A stretch of DNA of 64,000 bases from JBKEBQ01 sp047973225 (GCA_047973225.1 JBKEBQ010000040.1:1-64000), one strand, 5' to 3'. Positions 12,384 to 21,442 are shown, counted from the first letter of the stretch. The notes: generated from the sequence alone by a model not told the origin. Numbers and translations: made by a program.

Positions 12384-13163
12384 ATGAAAAAGTTAAGTAG
12401 TATTGCTTTGGTTTTTATGATTGCAGTATTAGCTGGATGTTCTAGTTCCAAAGCTAGTACAGACGTACAGGTGAGTGAAAAAAGCAATGCGAAAAAGCAA
12501 GAACAAGAAGTTGTATATACAAACTACACGGATGATCTTGATCTTAGTAATGCAGAGACAATAGAAGGAGTTGCTAGTTGGCCTGTTGATATTAGTGATG
12601 TTGCAAAGCTACGTGATGAAGCATCCAATGTATTCATTGGAACGGTGGATAGTATTGATGGATGTAGTACGATTGCCGCAAAAAAAGAGTTTAATTCATT
12701 CCCACAATCTTATGGAAAAATTACCGTGTTAAAAAATTTAAAAGGTGACACAGAGGATACGATCATTAACTTTACGCGTAGTGGCGGAAGTCTTACGATT
12801 GCCGAATATGAAAAGTATGCACCGGCGGAGATCATTGAAAGTGATGATCAAAACCGTGAAGCTATGGGAAAAGGTAATGTTGATAAAGAAACTACATATT
12901 TAACTTATTCTTATATGGATGATATTACGCTTGAGGCAGGGAAGACATATTTATTCTTTGCAGGGTATGTAAAAACAACAAATTCTTATATTATTGGCGG
13001 CTTGCAATATGGTTCAAGAGAACTTTATCAAGAGGAAACAAAAAAATCGGTTTTTCGAACAATGCCCGATGTTGATACAATAGGGGTTAAAAATAATATA
13101 AGTGGTGAATATGAAAGTTTGGCAGATTTAATAGAGCAATATTTTAGCGAAAAAAAGAAATAG
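12384..13163 (+). CDS. Secreted lipoprotein of unknown function
   Basis: The 259-residue protein starts with a lipoprotein signal peptide ending in the lipobox LAGCSSSK, with the lipidated Cys near residue 17. The remainder is soluble, acidic and has no motif I recognise. A stretch reading ITVLKNLKGDTEDTIINF and a later LEAGKTYLFFAGYV resemble segments seen in uncharacterised Firmicute lipoproteins. The ATG at 12384 has GAGGGAG upstream; longer in-frame starts lack a ribosome binding site and would bury the signal peptide. It stands alone between a leader and a terminator. Confidence 0.8.
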   Translation: MKKLSSIALVFMIAVLAGCSSSKASTDVQVSEKSNAKKQEQEVVYTNYTDDLDLSNAETIEGVASWPVDISDVAKLRDEASNVFIGTVDSIDGCSTIAAKKEFNSFPQSYGKITVLKNLKGDTEDTIINFTRSGGSLTIAEYEKYAPAEIIESDDQNREAMGKGNVDKETTYLTYSYMDDITLEAGKTYLFFAGYVKTTNSYIIGGLQYGSRELYQEETKKSVFRTMPDVDTIGVKNNISGEYESLADLIEQYFSEKKK

Positions 13164-13194
13164 AAAATTCATTTTTCAAAATATATAAAGTAGT

Positions 13195-13223
13195 AAAAAG
13201 CAACAAAAAAAGGTTGCTTTTTT
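13195..13223 (+). terminator. Terminator after the lipoprotein gene
   Basis: AAAAAGCAAC (13195-13204) pairs with GTTGCTTTTT (13213-13222) across a short A-rich loop and ends in T residues. Confidence 0.85.
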
Positions 13224-13285
13224 ACATGTAGGATGAGTTGCAAAACAAGTAAAAAACCTTTAAAATAATAAAAAAGAGGTAGTAT

Positions 13286-13900
13286 ATGACATTTCCGATA
13301 CAGTTTAGTTTTTTGTGTACGATTTTTTTAGTGGTTATGGTGGTATTCTTTATTTCACGTGGATATAAACGTGGGTTGGTTAGTGAAGCATTTGCGATTG
13401 CAACCTTTTTTCTTTCAGCAATCAGCAGTGCTATTTGTGTACGTTTTTTTGATGATCATATACATTTTTTAAAGATAACATTGGGCCGTTCAGAACTTAT
13501 GAGAATTGAAACATTTGTGAACAAAACTGTAGATCGTTTGATTTTATTTGTGATTTTCTTTGTCCTTAGTTATATTGTCTTATTGATAATAAGACACTTT
13601 TTAAAGGGCATCAATAAATTGCGCTTTATTGGCGGTATGAATCAAATGTTAGGAGGTGTTTTAGGGGCAATTCATGCCATACTTGTGGTGGTTATTTTAT
13701 TATTGGTTTTGGCTAGTCCGCTTTTCACAAATGGTAAAAGGGTCATTGAGGCTGCAAAGTTGTCATTTGTTGATGAGATGATTATGGAATTGCCAATTGT
13801 GGGAAAGACCATGAAGACCTTTCATTTGATTGAAGAATATCGTGCAAATGATTCTTTCAATTATGAGAAAATATTGGAACGAATCCAAAATGGAGATTAA
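13286..13900 (+). CDS. cvpA: CvpA-family membrane protein
   Basis: This 204-residue protein has four predicted membrane segments (starting near residues 6, 30, 88 and 118) and the CvpA-like opening with SRGYKRGLVSEAF. CvpA proteins are linked to envelope stress tolerance and colicin V export in Enterobacteria; in Firmicutes the role is not settled. The gene directly precedes mutS2, the same order as yshB-mutSB in Bacillus, which supports the family call. AAAGAGG lies upstream of the ATG. Confidence 0.85.
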   Translation: MTFPIQFSFLCTIFLVVMVVFFISRGYKRGLVSEAFAIATFFLSAISSAICVRFFDDHIHFLKITLGRSELMRIETFVNKTVDRLILFVIFFVLSYIVLLIIRHFLKGINKLRFIGGMNQMLGGVLGAIHAILVVVILLLVLASPLFTNGKRVIEAAKLSFVDEMIMELPIVGKTMKTFHLIEEYRANDSFNYEKILERIQNGD

Positions 13901-13904
13901 AAGC

Positions 13905-16208
13905 ATGAAGATATATCAAGGATTAGATTTTGAAACGGTAAAAGATACGATAGCATCTTATTGTTCGTTTTCGCTGTCAAAGCAGGCAGTATTACAAGCA
14001 GATGCGAATTTTTCGTATTTATATGCGAAACGTGATAATGAACGCGGTAGAGAGGCTTTACGATTATACAAACATCATGGAGCACCAAGTTTTGGTGGAG
14101 TGCACGATTTATACGATTTATGGAAGGCTATAAAAAAGGGTAAAATTGCTAGTATTGAAGAGTTGGAAGATATCTACCATTTCATTTATGCGCACAAACA
14201 AATGCAAACATATCGTAAATCTTGGGAAATAAAAGCACCCATTTTGGAAGATTTAATATCTTCTTTAATTGTGCATACAAATCAATACAAGTTGATTGAA
14301 GCGTGTGTTCACATAGGGAGTGGAGAGCTAAAAGATGGTGCCAGTGAAGCTTTACAATCTATACGCAAGCATATTCGCGCAAATGAGAGTGATCTTAGTC
14401 AAAAAACCAATGCATTGCTGCAACAATATAGTAGTATTTTAATGGATTCCATTATTGCATACCGTAATGGTCGTGCATGTTTGTTGGTGAAGAGTGGCGA
14501 TAAACATAAAATCAAGGGATTTATTCATGATGAAAGTGCATCGGGTCAAGCAGTGTATATTGAACCTGAGGTATTGCTCCTTATCAACAATCGAATCCAA
14601 ACATTATATGCGAATGAAAAAAATGAAATTGAGCGAATTTTAAAAGAAATAAGCAAAACATTACAACCCATTAGTGATGAATTATCGGCAAATTTAGAAA
14701 CCATGACGTTACTGGATACCTTGTTCGCAAAGGCACATTGGGCATTCAATAAAAATGCAATTTATGCTGATTTACATGAGACACAAGAACGTCTTTATTT
14801 TAAAGATGCGCGTCATCCACTGATCAATGAAGATGATGTTATCGCCAATACATATGAATTGCGTGCGCCTTATCGACAATTGCTTATCAGTGGGAGCAAT
14901 ACTGGAGGAAAAACCGTTACTTTAAAAGTCATTGGGCTTTTTTCACTCATGAGTTTAGCAGGGTTTCCGATTCCCTGTGCAGAAGCTAAGGTTCCAGTAT
15001 TTGATGGTATTTTTGTGGATGTGGGTGATTTCCAATCCATTGTAGAATCCTTATCTACTTTTTCTGCACACATTTCCTCACTTTCCCATATCCTAGAAAG
15101 CGCAAGCGCCCATTCCCTTGTGTTATTAGATGAGTTAGGTTCTGGAACGGATCCAAAAGAAGGAGAATGTTTGGCAATTGCGATTTTGCATCATTTACAA
15201 GAACACAACATTATGAGTGTTGCAACCACCCATTATGCAAAAGTAAAAGAATATGCAACAAGCCAAGATAGTATTTTGCTTTCCAGCGTTGGTTTTGATA
15301 TGGAAAGGATGATGCCTACGTATGTGTATATGCAAGGATACAGTGGTAATTCCAATGCCTTTGAAATTGCCAAACGTTACCATATGAAGGAAGAAATTTT
15401 ACAGTATGCAAGAGCGCTTCGCGAAGCCAATTTAAGTGAGAGTGAGCTTTTGTTGGAAGCGTTACAACAAGAAAAATTGACATTAAAAAAAGAAAAAGAA
15501 CAGTTTGAAAAGGCATATGAACTTTTTCGCCAACAACAACATGCATTCACAACAAATAAAGATGCACAACTTGCAAAGCAACAAAAAGCGATCGACGAAA
15601 AAATGCAAGAAGCACAGATCGTTTTAGATGAGGCAAAGCAAAATGCAAAAGCAGTAATTCGTGATTTAAGAGCCATGGGGAATGTAAAAGAACATGAGCT
15701 TATTGAAAAGGTATCCAAGTTGAAAACCAAAACCGATCCCGCCCCGATCGAGGTAGAGGAAGTATTTGCGTTGCACGATTATGTAGAGGTTATCGGTTTG
15801 CAATATCATGGTGAGATTATATCGCTTCGCGGAAATCGTGCCACGATAAATGCTAACGGCATGAAAATGCAGGTAAAAACACATGAAATCACCCATACAG
15901 CAAGACCAAAACAAGTACAACAGGTGAATATTTCCACGAAACAAACATCGAAACGCATAAGTGGTGAATGCAATATTATTGGCATGCATGTAGAAGAAGC
16001 ATTGCCAGTGGTAAAAAAATATTTAGACAATGCCGTGCTTCATAAAATGTACCAAGTAAGAATCATCCATGGGAGTGGAACCGGCGCTTTGCGCAGTGCT
16101 GTTCATGAGTATATAAAGAAACAGGCTATCGTAAAGGAATATCGCTTAGGAGGAGAATATGAAGGTGGTTTAGGCGCTACGATTGTACGCTTAAAGGGTG
16201 CGAAATAA
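13905..16208 (+). CDS. mutS2: MutS2 family ATPase
   Basis: The 767-residue protein is the Firmicute MutS2 linked to recombination control and to rescue of collided ribosomes. Walker A is GSNTGGKTVTLK, Walker B is LVLLDELGSGTDPKEG, a coiled coil spans about 510-620, and a C-terminal Smr domain occupies the last 83 residues with IIHGSGTGALR. The usual LDLRG at the start of the Smr domain reads CNIIG, so its proposed nuclease residues are absent. TGGAGAT supports the ATG at 13905. It sits four bases after cvpA and directly abuts uvrC. Confidence 0.94.
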   Translation: MKIYQGLDFETVKDTIASYCSFSLSKQAVLQADANFSYLYAKRDNERGREALRLYKHHGAPSFGGVHDLYDLWKAIKKGKIASIEELEDIYHFIYAHKQMQTYRKSWEIKAPILEDLISSLIVHTNQYKLIEACVHIGSGELKDGASEALQSIRKHIRANESDLSQKTNALLQQYSSILMDSIIAYRNGRACLLVKSGDKHKIKGFIHDESASGQAVYIEPEVLLLINNRIQTLYANEKNEIERILKEISKTLQPISDELSANLETMTLLDTLFAKAHWAFNKNAIYADLHETQERLYFKDARHPLINEDDVIANTYELRAPYRQLLISGSNTGGKTVTLKVIGLFSLMSLAGFPIPCAEAKVPVFDGIFVDVGDFQSIVESLSTFSAHISSLSHILESASAHSLVLLDELGSGTDPKEGECLAIAILHHLQEHNIMSVATTHYAKVKEYATSQDSILLSSVGFDMERMMPTYVYMQGYSGNSNAFEIAKRYHMKEEILQYARALREANLSESELLLEALQQEKLTLKKEKEQFEKAYELFRQQQHAFTTNKDAQLAKQQKAIDEKMQEAQIVLDEAKQNAKAVIRDLRAMGNVKEHELIEKVSKLKTKTDPAPIEVEEVFALHDYVEVIGLQYHGEIISLRGNRATINANGMKMQVKTHEITHTARPKQVQQVNISTKQTSKRISGECNIIGMHVEEALPVVKKYLDNAVLHKMYQVRIIHGSGTGALRSAVHEYIKKQAIVKEYRLGGEYEGGLGATIVRLKGAK

Positions 16209-17969
16209 ATGGCAAACATGGATAAAATACAGGATAAGTTAAGTTTATTACCAGCAAAACCTGGGTGCTATTTGATGAAGGATGTTGATGGTCAAATCAT
16301 CTATGTTGGTAAAGCCATCAAACTAAAACAGCGTGTGCGCTCGTATTTTCATGGTGTTCATGATTTTAAAACAACCAAATTGGTAAGCAATATTGAGGAT
16401 TTTGAATACATTGTTTGTGATAGTGAAAAAGATGCCTTGTTGTTAGAAATCAACTTGATCAAAAAGCATACGCCAAGGTTTAATATTATGTTTATGGATG
16501 ATAAGAGCTATCCTTATATCAAACTTACCAAAACCAATGCTCCCTTGCTGATGGTTGTACGCAACACCAAAGACAAGCATGCGTATTATTTTGGACCTTT
16601 TCCAGATGCGCGAGCAGCGCATACGACAAAGGACTTACTAAATAAATTATATCCTTTACGCAAATGTGCAAAAATTCCTAAAAAAGTATGTTTATATTAT
16701 CACATAGGACAGTGTTTAGCCCCTTGTGTATATCAAATTGATCCTAAAACATATGAACACATGGTACAAGATATTCGCAATTTTTTAAAAGGTGATACGA
16801 GTGAAGTTGTGCAACAATTACATACGCAAATGCAAACGGCAAGTGCAAAATTGGATTTTGAAAGAGCACAAGAAATTCATGAAACCATCCTATCAATTGA
16901 GCATGTTGTCCAACACCAAGTCGTACAGTTTCGTGATAAAAAAGATCGGGATGTTTTTCATTATTACTACGATAAAGGTTACTTGTGTGTTCAAGGATTC
17001 TTTTTACGCAATGGAAAAATTTTAGAGCGCGCGATGTCGATTACCCCACTTTATGAAGAAGTAGAAGATGCTTTTATATCTTTCATTTTGCAATTTTATG
17101 AGGCAAATACACTTCCTCAAGAACTGCTTTTACCACATGAGATTACAACAGATCTTAGGGATGTATTAGAAACAAAAGTAGTGAAACCCCTACGTGGTGA
17201 AAAGCGTGCACTGCTAAATATGGTAAGAAAAAATGCGCAAAAAGCCCATGAAGATCAATTTGAGCTGGTAAAAAGAAAAGATGATAATCGTTATCACGCA
17301 CTTGTAGAGTTATCACAAATATTTAACAAGAAGATAGAATCCATTGAAGTTTATGACAATTCCCATATCAGTGGGGCATACAATGTATCGGGCATGGTAG
17401 TGTTTAAGGACGGACTACCATCAAAAAAAGATTATCGAATGTATAAACTAGATGGCTATATTTCGGATACCGATTCGATGAAAGAAGTTATTTATCGGCG
17501 ATTTTTGCGATTGCTGAAAGAAAAACGAGCAAGCAATGATATGTTGATTGTCGACGGTGGTAAGGCGCAGATAAATGCAGCTAGAAGTATCTTGGATGAA
17601 TTGGGTATCGACATTGTATTGTGTGGTTTACTCAAAGATGATAAGCACAATACAAATCAGCTTATGGATAGATATGGAAATATTATAGATGTTAAAAAGG
17701 GGAGTCCTTTGTTTTTCTTTTTAGCACAAATGCAAGAAGAAGTTCATCGCTTTGCGATATCATATCATAAAAAATTGCGATTAAAAGCACAGACAAAATC
17801 CATCTTAGATGATGTGAGTGGTATGGGAGAAGCTCGTAAGGAAAAGATGATGAAGCACTTTAAGAGTATGAAAAGGGTGAAACAAGCAACTCTTGATGAA
17901 TTGTACCAAGTGCTTCCCAAAGCGGTTGCTTACAATGTATATCGCTTGTTTCATCAGGAAGAAGATTGA
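16209..17969 (+). CDS. uvrC: Excinuclease ABC subunit C
   Basis: This 586-residue subunit makes both incisions in nucleotide excision repair with UvrA and UvrB, which are not in the window. It has an N-terminal GIY-YIG nuclease domain (GCYLMKDVDGQIIYVGKA), a UVR motif around residue 200, an RNase H-like domain with YDNSHISGAYNVSGMVVF, and C-terminal helix-hairpin-helix repeats. Length is normal. The ATG follows the mutS2 stop directly, so the two are co-transcribed. It ends in TGA, showing TGA is a stop here. Confidence 0.96.
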   Translation: MANMDKIQDKLSLLPAKPGCYLMKDVDGQIIYVGKAIKLKQRVRSYFHGVHDFKTTKLVSNIEDFEYIVCDSEKDALLLEINLIKKHTPRFNIMFMDDKSYPYIKLTKTNAPLLMVVRNTKDKHAYYFGPFPDARAAHTTKDLLNKLYPLRKCAKIPKKVCLYYHIGQCLAPCVYQIDPKTYEHMVQDIRNFLKGDTSEVVQQLHTQMQTASAKLDFERAQEIHETILSIEHVVQHQVVQFRDKKDRDVFHYYYDKGYLCVQGFFLRNGKILERAMSITPLYEEVEDAFISFILQFYEANTLPQELLLPHEITTDLRDVLETKVVKPLRGEKRALLNMVRKNAQKAHEDQFELVKRKDDNRYHALVELSQIFNKKIESIEVYDNSHISGAYNVSGMVVFKDGLPSKKDYRMYKLDGYISDTDSMKEVIYRRFLRLLKEKRASNDMLIVDGGKAQINAARSILDELGIDIVLCGLLKDDKHNTNQLMDRYGNIIDVKKGSPLFFFLAQMQEEVHRFAISYHKKLRLKAQTKSILDDVSGMGEARKEKMMKHFKSMKRVKQATLDELYQVLPKAVAYNVYRLFHQEED

Positions 17970-17986
17970 TGCATCGCAAGCATTTT

Positions 17987-18027
17987 AAAACGGATAAAAT
18001 TCCATAAAGGAAAGCTATCCGTTTTTT
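17987..18027 (+). terminator. Terminator of the cvpA-mutS2-uvrC operon
   Basis: AAAACGGATA (17987-17996) pairs with TATCCGTTTT (18016-18025) and is followed by T residues. Confidence 0.85.
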
Positions 18028-18193
18028 ATGTGTTTGCCATGTGAAACGAAGATTTCGCGATTGGTTTATTTGTTTTATTCGCCTTGAAAAAAATGAAAAA
18101 AACAGCAGTCATATGAAATCGTTTGCTTTTTTTTGATATACTATGCATATAAAGAAGCACTCTTTTATAATTATCAAAAAGGAGGAAAAAAAG

Positions 18194-18625
18194 ATGAAAA
18201 AGATGGCAAAATGTTTTTTGGTAAGTATTTTCATAAGTAGTTTTACAATGGTTGTTTATGCAAAAATAACAACATTATTCTGACATTCTAGTGGCACTTA
18301 TGTGACAACTACGCACGCAGATAATTATTGGGCGGACCAATATACTGGAGTAGCATCGGTGAGGGGAAGGGATAGACGTTATGATCCAAAGTTTGGAATG
18401 TATAGCTTTGCTTGGACGAGGATTACTTATAATGTGCAAGGGAGTTATACCAGCGTAACAGCATATTCAAGGGGAAATTATGATAGAATAAAAAGAGTTA
18501 AAAGAGTAACGGTTAGAGACAGATGGAACTTTGAACCTAAGACAAAAGCGTACTATAATTTTAGTCTGAGATGGGTTTCTAGTGTAGGACCTTATTTACC
18601 AGCTTCAGCTCCTCAAAAAAAATAG
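18194..18625 (+). pseudogene. Small exported protein gene interrupted by an in-frame TGA
   Basis: A strong ribosome binding site (AAAGGAGG) precedes an ATG at 18194 that opens with a signal peptide, MKKMAKCFLVSIFIS, ending near VVYA. The frame meets TGA at 18281-18283 after 29 codons, then continues open for 113 more codons to 18625. The downstream part is rich in Tyr, Trp and Arg and includes TKAYYNFSLRW near the end. A single-base change of TGG to TGA would explain it. The full product would be about 143 residues, a small secreted basic protein of unknown family. An ABC ATPase remnant follows directly, so an exported peptide or bacteriocin is plausible but unproven. Confidence 0.65.
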
Positions 18626-18652
18626 TAAAATTATACTTTTATTTCCATTATC

Positions 18653-18805
18653 ATGGAATCACTTTCAGAGTATAAAAGCGAAGAAAATGCCCTGATTTTT
18701 GCATCACACGATAAAACACTTGCTTCGTTTTGTGATAAGCGGATTACATTAAGTGACACAATTGGAGTTGATGATCTTGCAAAAAATGAAACTAGTAGTA
18801 CATAA
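18653..18805 (+). pseudogene. Remnant: C-terminal 50 residues of an ABC transporter ATPase
   Basis: The frame from the ATG at 18653 reads MESLSEYKSEENALIFASHD and then KTLASFCDKRITLS. This is the end of an ABC ATPase, with the H-loop histidine in FASHDK and the terminal strand that follows it. Walker A, Q-loop, signature and Walker B are all missing. I see no ribosome binding site. It lies 27 bases after the interrupted secreted-protein gene, so together they look like the residue of a peptide export locus whose middle was deleted. Confidence 0.65.
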
Positions 18806-18830
18806 AATTATGCGCTAGTATACCAAAAAG

Positions 18831-18859
18831 CTTCGTACACATAGGTGCGAAGTTTTTTT
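18831..18859 (+). terminator. Terminator after the decayed ABC locus
   Basis: CTTCGTAC (18831-18838) pairs with GTGCGAAG (18845-18852), with one G-U pair, followed by seven T residues. A preserved terminator supports the idea that this was once a functional transcription unit. Confidence 0.85.
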
Positions 18860-19024
18860 GCTTATACAATTGGGTAGCGGATAAAAGACTGTGTATATGA
18901 ATATACAAATATCACAAATCATAAAATTATTTGATTTAAGATATTTTTTATATTGATAGAACACTTTAAATAGAATAGTTTTATACGAGAGAATTAAAAA
19001 AACAGGATACCAAAAGATTAATTA

Positions 19025-19053
19025 TTGAAGTGCGTTTTTGTATTTGGTATAAT
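19025..19053 (+). promoter_or_regulatory. Sigma-A promoter of yebC
   Basis: TTGAAG (19025-19030), a 17-base spacer and TATAAT (19048-19053), 27 bases before the ATG. The preceding stretch 18860-19024 is AT-rich and shows nothing else. Confidence 0.75.
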
Positions 19054-19079
19054 AAAAAAAGATTTGGGTGGTGATAAAT

Positions 19080-19802
19080 ATGGGACGTGCATTTGAAGTG
19101 CGTAAAGCAAGTATGGCGAAAACAGCTGCTGCAAAAGCAAAAGTGTATTCACGTTATGGAAAAGAAATTTATGTTGCGGCAAAAAGTGGGGAACCAGACC
19201 CTGAAATGAATACCAATTTGAAAAAATGTATTGAGCGAGCAAAGGCAAATCAGGTGCCAGCGGATGTGATTAAGAGAGCCATTGAAAAAGCAAAAGGTGG
19301 TTCTGATGAAAATTATACGAGTGCTACTTATGAAGGATTTGGGCAAGGTGGTGAAGCGACGATTATCATTGAGTGCTTAAGTGATAACTCTAATCGGACC
19401 ATTGCGGATTTGCGTGGTGCTTTTAATAAAGCACATGCGAAATTAGCAAGTAGCGGGGCAGTATCATTTAATTATGAGAGTGTTGGTCAATTGGTGATTG
19501 CGTATAGTGATGAAGACACTATGCTTGAAACTTTATTGATGGCAGATATTGATGTGAAAGAGATTGAAGTGGAAGATGAACATATGTCGATAACGGTAGC
19601 ACCACAAGATTTGAACAATGCCAAAGAAGAAATTGAAAAGTTGATTGAGAATGTTGAGTTTGATGTTTTGGAATTGACCATGTTAGCAAACGAGCACGTT
19701 CACCTTGATGGCGATGATAAAGTTGCCTTTGAACGCTTGTTGGCGTTATTGGATGATGTTGAAGACATGCAAAATGTATACCATAATGTAGAAGGGTTAT
19801 AA
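19080..19802 (+). CDS. YebC/PmpR-family protein
   Basis: The 240-residue protein opens MGRAFEVRKASMAKTAAAKA, the conserved start of the YeeI-like branch of YebC proteins, and continues with the acidic second domain. Members have been described as DNA-binding regulators and, more recently, as ribosome-associated factors that relieve stalling at proline-rich sequences; which applies here is not visible. I chose the ATG at 19080 over an upstream GTG because the family N-terminus starts exactly there. It has its own promoter. Confidence 0.92.
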   Translation: MGRAFEVRKASMAKTAAAKAKVYSRYGKEIYVAAKSGEPDPEMNTNLKKCIERAKANQVPADVIKRAIEKAKGGSDENYTSATYEGFGQGGEATIIIECLSDNSNRTIADLRGAFNKAHAKLASSGAVSFNYESVGQLVIAYSDEDTMLETLLMADIDVKEIEVEDEHMSITVAPQDLNNAKEEIEKLIENVEFDVLELTMLANEHVHLDGDDKVAFERLLALLDDVEDMQNVYHNVEGL

Positions 19803-19832
19803 GAAGATAGAGCCTTCTTGTCATAAAAAATA

Positions 19833-20324
19833 ATGTTTTATTGTAAACAAGCAACATCACTTGATGTGCAGATGATTGAAAACATTTTGCTTCAAAAAGT
19901 AAGGGAATTAAAAGCAAAAGGAATTGTTCAGTGGGAAAATAGTGAAGTTTTATGGCGGACGCTAGCAAAGGACTATTTTCCTGAAAATTTTTATTTTGTC
20001 TATAATCAACAAGAGCTTATTGGACTGTTTTGTGTAGTTGATTTTGACCCACACTATTGGCCAAATGACACAGCGCATCGTGCGCTTTATATACATAAGG
20101 TAGTGGTTCTTGATAAAGCTTGTGGGACGGGTGCATCTAGCTTTATTCTCGATGAATTTAAGCGTTTGGGTAAAATTGCAAAGATGCGCAGTGTAAAGTT
20201 GGATGTTCGTGCTCATAAAAACAAATTGCGAGCGTATTATGAGCGCAATGGGTTTGTCTTGGTGAGAATTGAAGATCTTGACTTTGGTTATGATACGGCA
20301 TTATATGAGTTTGTGTTATCATAA
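19833..20324 (+). CDS. GNAT-family N-acetyltransferase
   Basis: At 163 residues this fits a single GNAT domain. The acetyl-CoA loop is degenerate (DKACGTGASSFIL), followed by the family C-terminal pattern LRAYYERNGFVLV. The substrate is unknown. The ribosome binding site is weak and it lies 30 bases after yebC, so it probably relies on the yebC transcript. It converges on tmcAL and its stop codon lies inside the shared terminator. Confidence 0.8.
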   Translation: MFYCKQATSLDVQMIENILLQKVRELKAKGIVQWENSEVLWRTLAKDYFPENFYFVYNQQELIGLFCVVDFDPHYWPNDTAHRALYIHKVVVLDKACGTGASSFILDEFKRLGKIAKMRSVKLDVRAHKNKLRAYYERNGFVLVRIEDLDFGYDTALYEFVLS

Positions 20325-20365
20325 AAAACAAAAAAGATATTTTACATATCTTTTTTGTTTTTTAT
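20321..20365. terminator. Bidirectional terminator between convergent genes
   Basis: A 20-bp perfect inverted repeat (20321-20340 and 20346-20365) with a five-base loop has A-rich left and T-rich right arms, so it can terminate in both directions. The stop codon of the GNAT gene lies in the left arm and that of the minus-strand gene in the loop. Confidence 0.9.
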
Positions 20366-21430
20366 GTAAATTGGCGCACAGCGTTCCCTTTTGATAATAC
20401 TATTATCACTATAAAGTGCGTACAGCTGTGCAGATTTTAATGCTAGTTTACGATCATATGCAGGTATTTGTGCGAATTTTGAGGCAATCGTAATATCGTT
20501 TTTAAGTAAAGCCAAATGGTGCTTTCCAATATCATTGAAGGCTAGAATTCGTAGATAGTTGATGGGCTTTGTATTGTCTACTTCACTTTTTTTTGTTTGC
20601 ATTAAAAGATGTAAGATGGTTCTTCTAATCTTTGATGATGTATATTTTTTAGAAGTACAACGTTTCACAAAATCATGATAAGAGTTGACATGGATTATTT
20701 GTTTTTTGAAGTGGTGTTCAATCCCTTCATCTACCATGAAAAAAGAAGATAGGGTTGAGGAAGGGGTCATAAGTAAAAAGGTTTTTAAATACGGAAAATA
20801 CACCTCCATGGAGCTTGTCTGCAAATTTTTCATCGGTGTCGTATGCTGGATGTCTTTTTTTTGATGCAAAGCTTCACGAATCGCAGAAGCACTAGCGATG
20901 TCGTGTTGGATATCCATTCCATGATAAGCATTGGTGCGCAAGATAGTGTGTGCTTGCATACAACCTTTATATTGCAGATAGTTAATTGCTAAAATATCAT
21001 TGGATTGCAGGTGTTTGTGGGTGTTGGCATAGGCTTTTGCATTGGATATGGTTTTATCAGAAGGTGTAAAACTTCGTTTGGCTAGTTGTTGTAAGCTGTG
21101 GATATCATTGGTTTCACTACCAAAAACAAAATCTTGTACTCGGGCGAGCTGCAGGATTTCCATAGCCGCTTTCGCAAAGTAGGTCGCACTTTGTGTGGCG
21201 TAGATAAAGGGCAGTTCAACAACCAAATCAACACCATGCAAAACAGCGATGTTTGCCCGTTCCCATTTGTCACAAATGGAAGCCTCGCCACGTTGTACAA
21301 AGTTACCACTCATAACACAAACAAGCACATCGGGCTGCAACAATTCTTTTACCTTTTGAATGTGATAGATATGTCCATTATGAAATGGATTGTACTCACA
21401 CACAATGCCAACGATACGTTTTTTTTTCAT
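20342..21430 (-). CDS. tmcAL: tRNA(Met) cytidine acetate ligase
   Basis: This 362-residue protein (Bacillus YlbM) acetylates the wobble cytidine of elongator tRNA-Met using acetate and ATP. The nucleotidyltransferase motif EYNPFHNGHIYHI lies near residue 10, followed by MSGNFVQRGEASICDKW and a C-terminal domain. It is somewhat shorter than the Bacillus protein. The start is uncertain: ATG codons at 21436 and 21430 are both possible, neither has a ribosome binding site, and a TATAAT ends six bases upstream of 21430. A much longer frame to 21688 would run into the divergent gene. Confidence 0.9.
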   Translation of the reverse strand: MKKKRIVGIVCEYNPFHNGHIYHIQKVKELLQPDVLVCVMSGNFVQRGEASICDKWERANIAVLHGVDLVVELPFIYATQSATYFAKAAMEILQLARVQDFVFGSETNDIHSLQQLAKRSFTPSDKTISNAKAYANTHKHLQSNDILAINYLQYKGCMQAHTILRTNAYHGMDIQHDIASASAIREALHQKKDIQHTTPMKNLQTSSMEVYFPYLKTFLLMTPSSTLSSFFMVDEGIEHHFKKQIIHVNSYHDFVKRCTSKKYTSSKIRRTILHLLMQTKKSEVDNTKPINYLRILAFNDIGKHHLALLKNDITIASKFAQIPAYDRKLALKSAQLYALYSDNSIIKRERCAPIYIKNKKDM

Positions 21431-21436
21431 GTGCAT

Positions 21437-21442
21437 ATTATA
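21437..21442 (-). promoter_or_regulatory. Candidate -10 box for tmcAL, placing +1 at the start codon
   Basis: On the minus strand TATAAT occupies 21442 to 21437. Seven bases downstream is 21430, the A of the ATG, so the transcript could be leaderless. The -35 region (TTCTTA, 17-base spacer) is weak. Confidence 0.4.

Noticed and set aside
18281..18283. TGA read as tryptophan (genetic code 4)
   Set aside because: carB, uvrC and other clear genes end in TGA with normal lengths and the next gene follows correctly, while tryptophan is written TGG throughout. The single in-frame TGA is therefore a mutation or an error.
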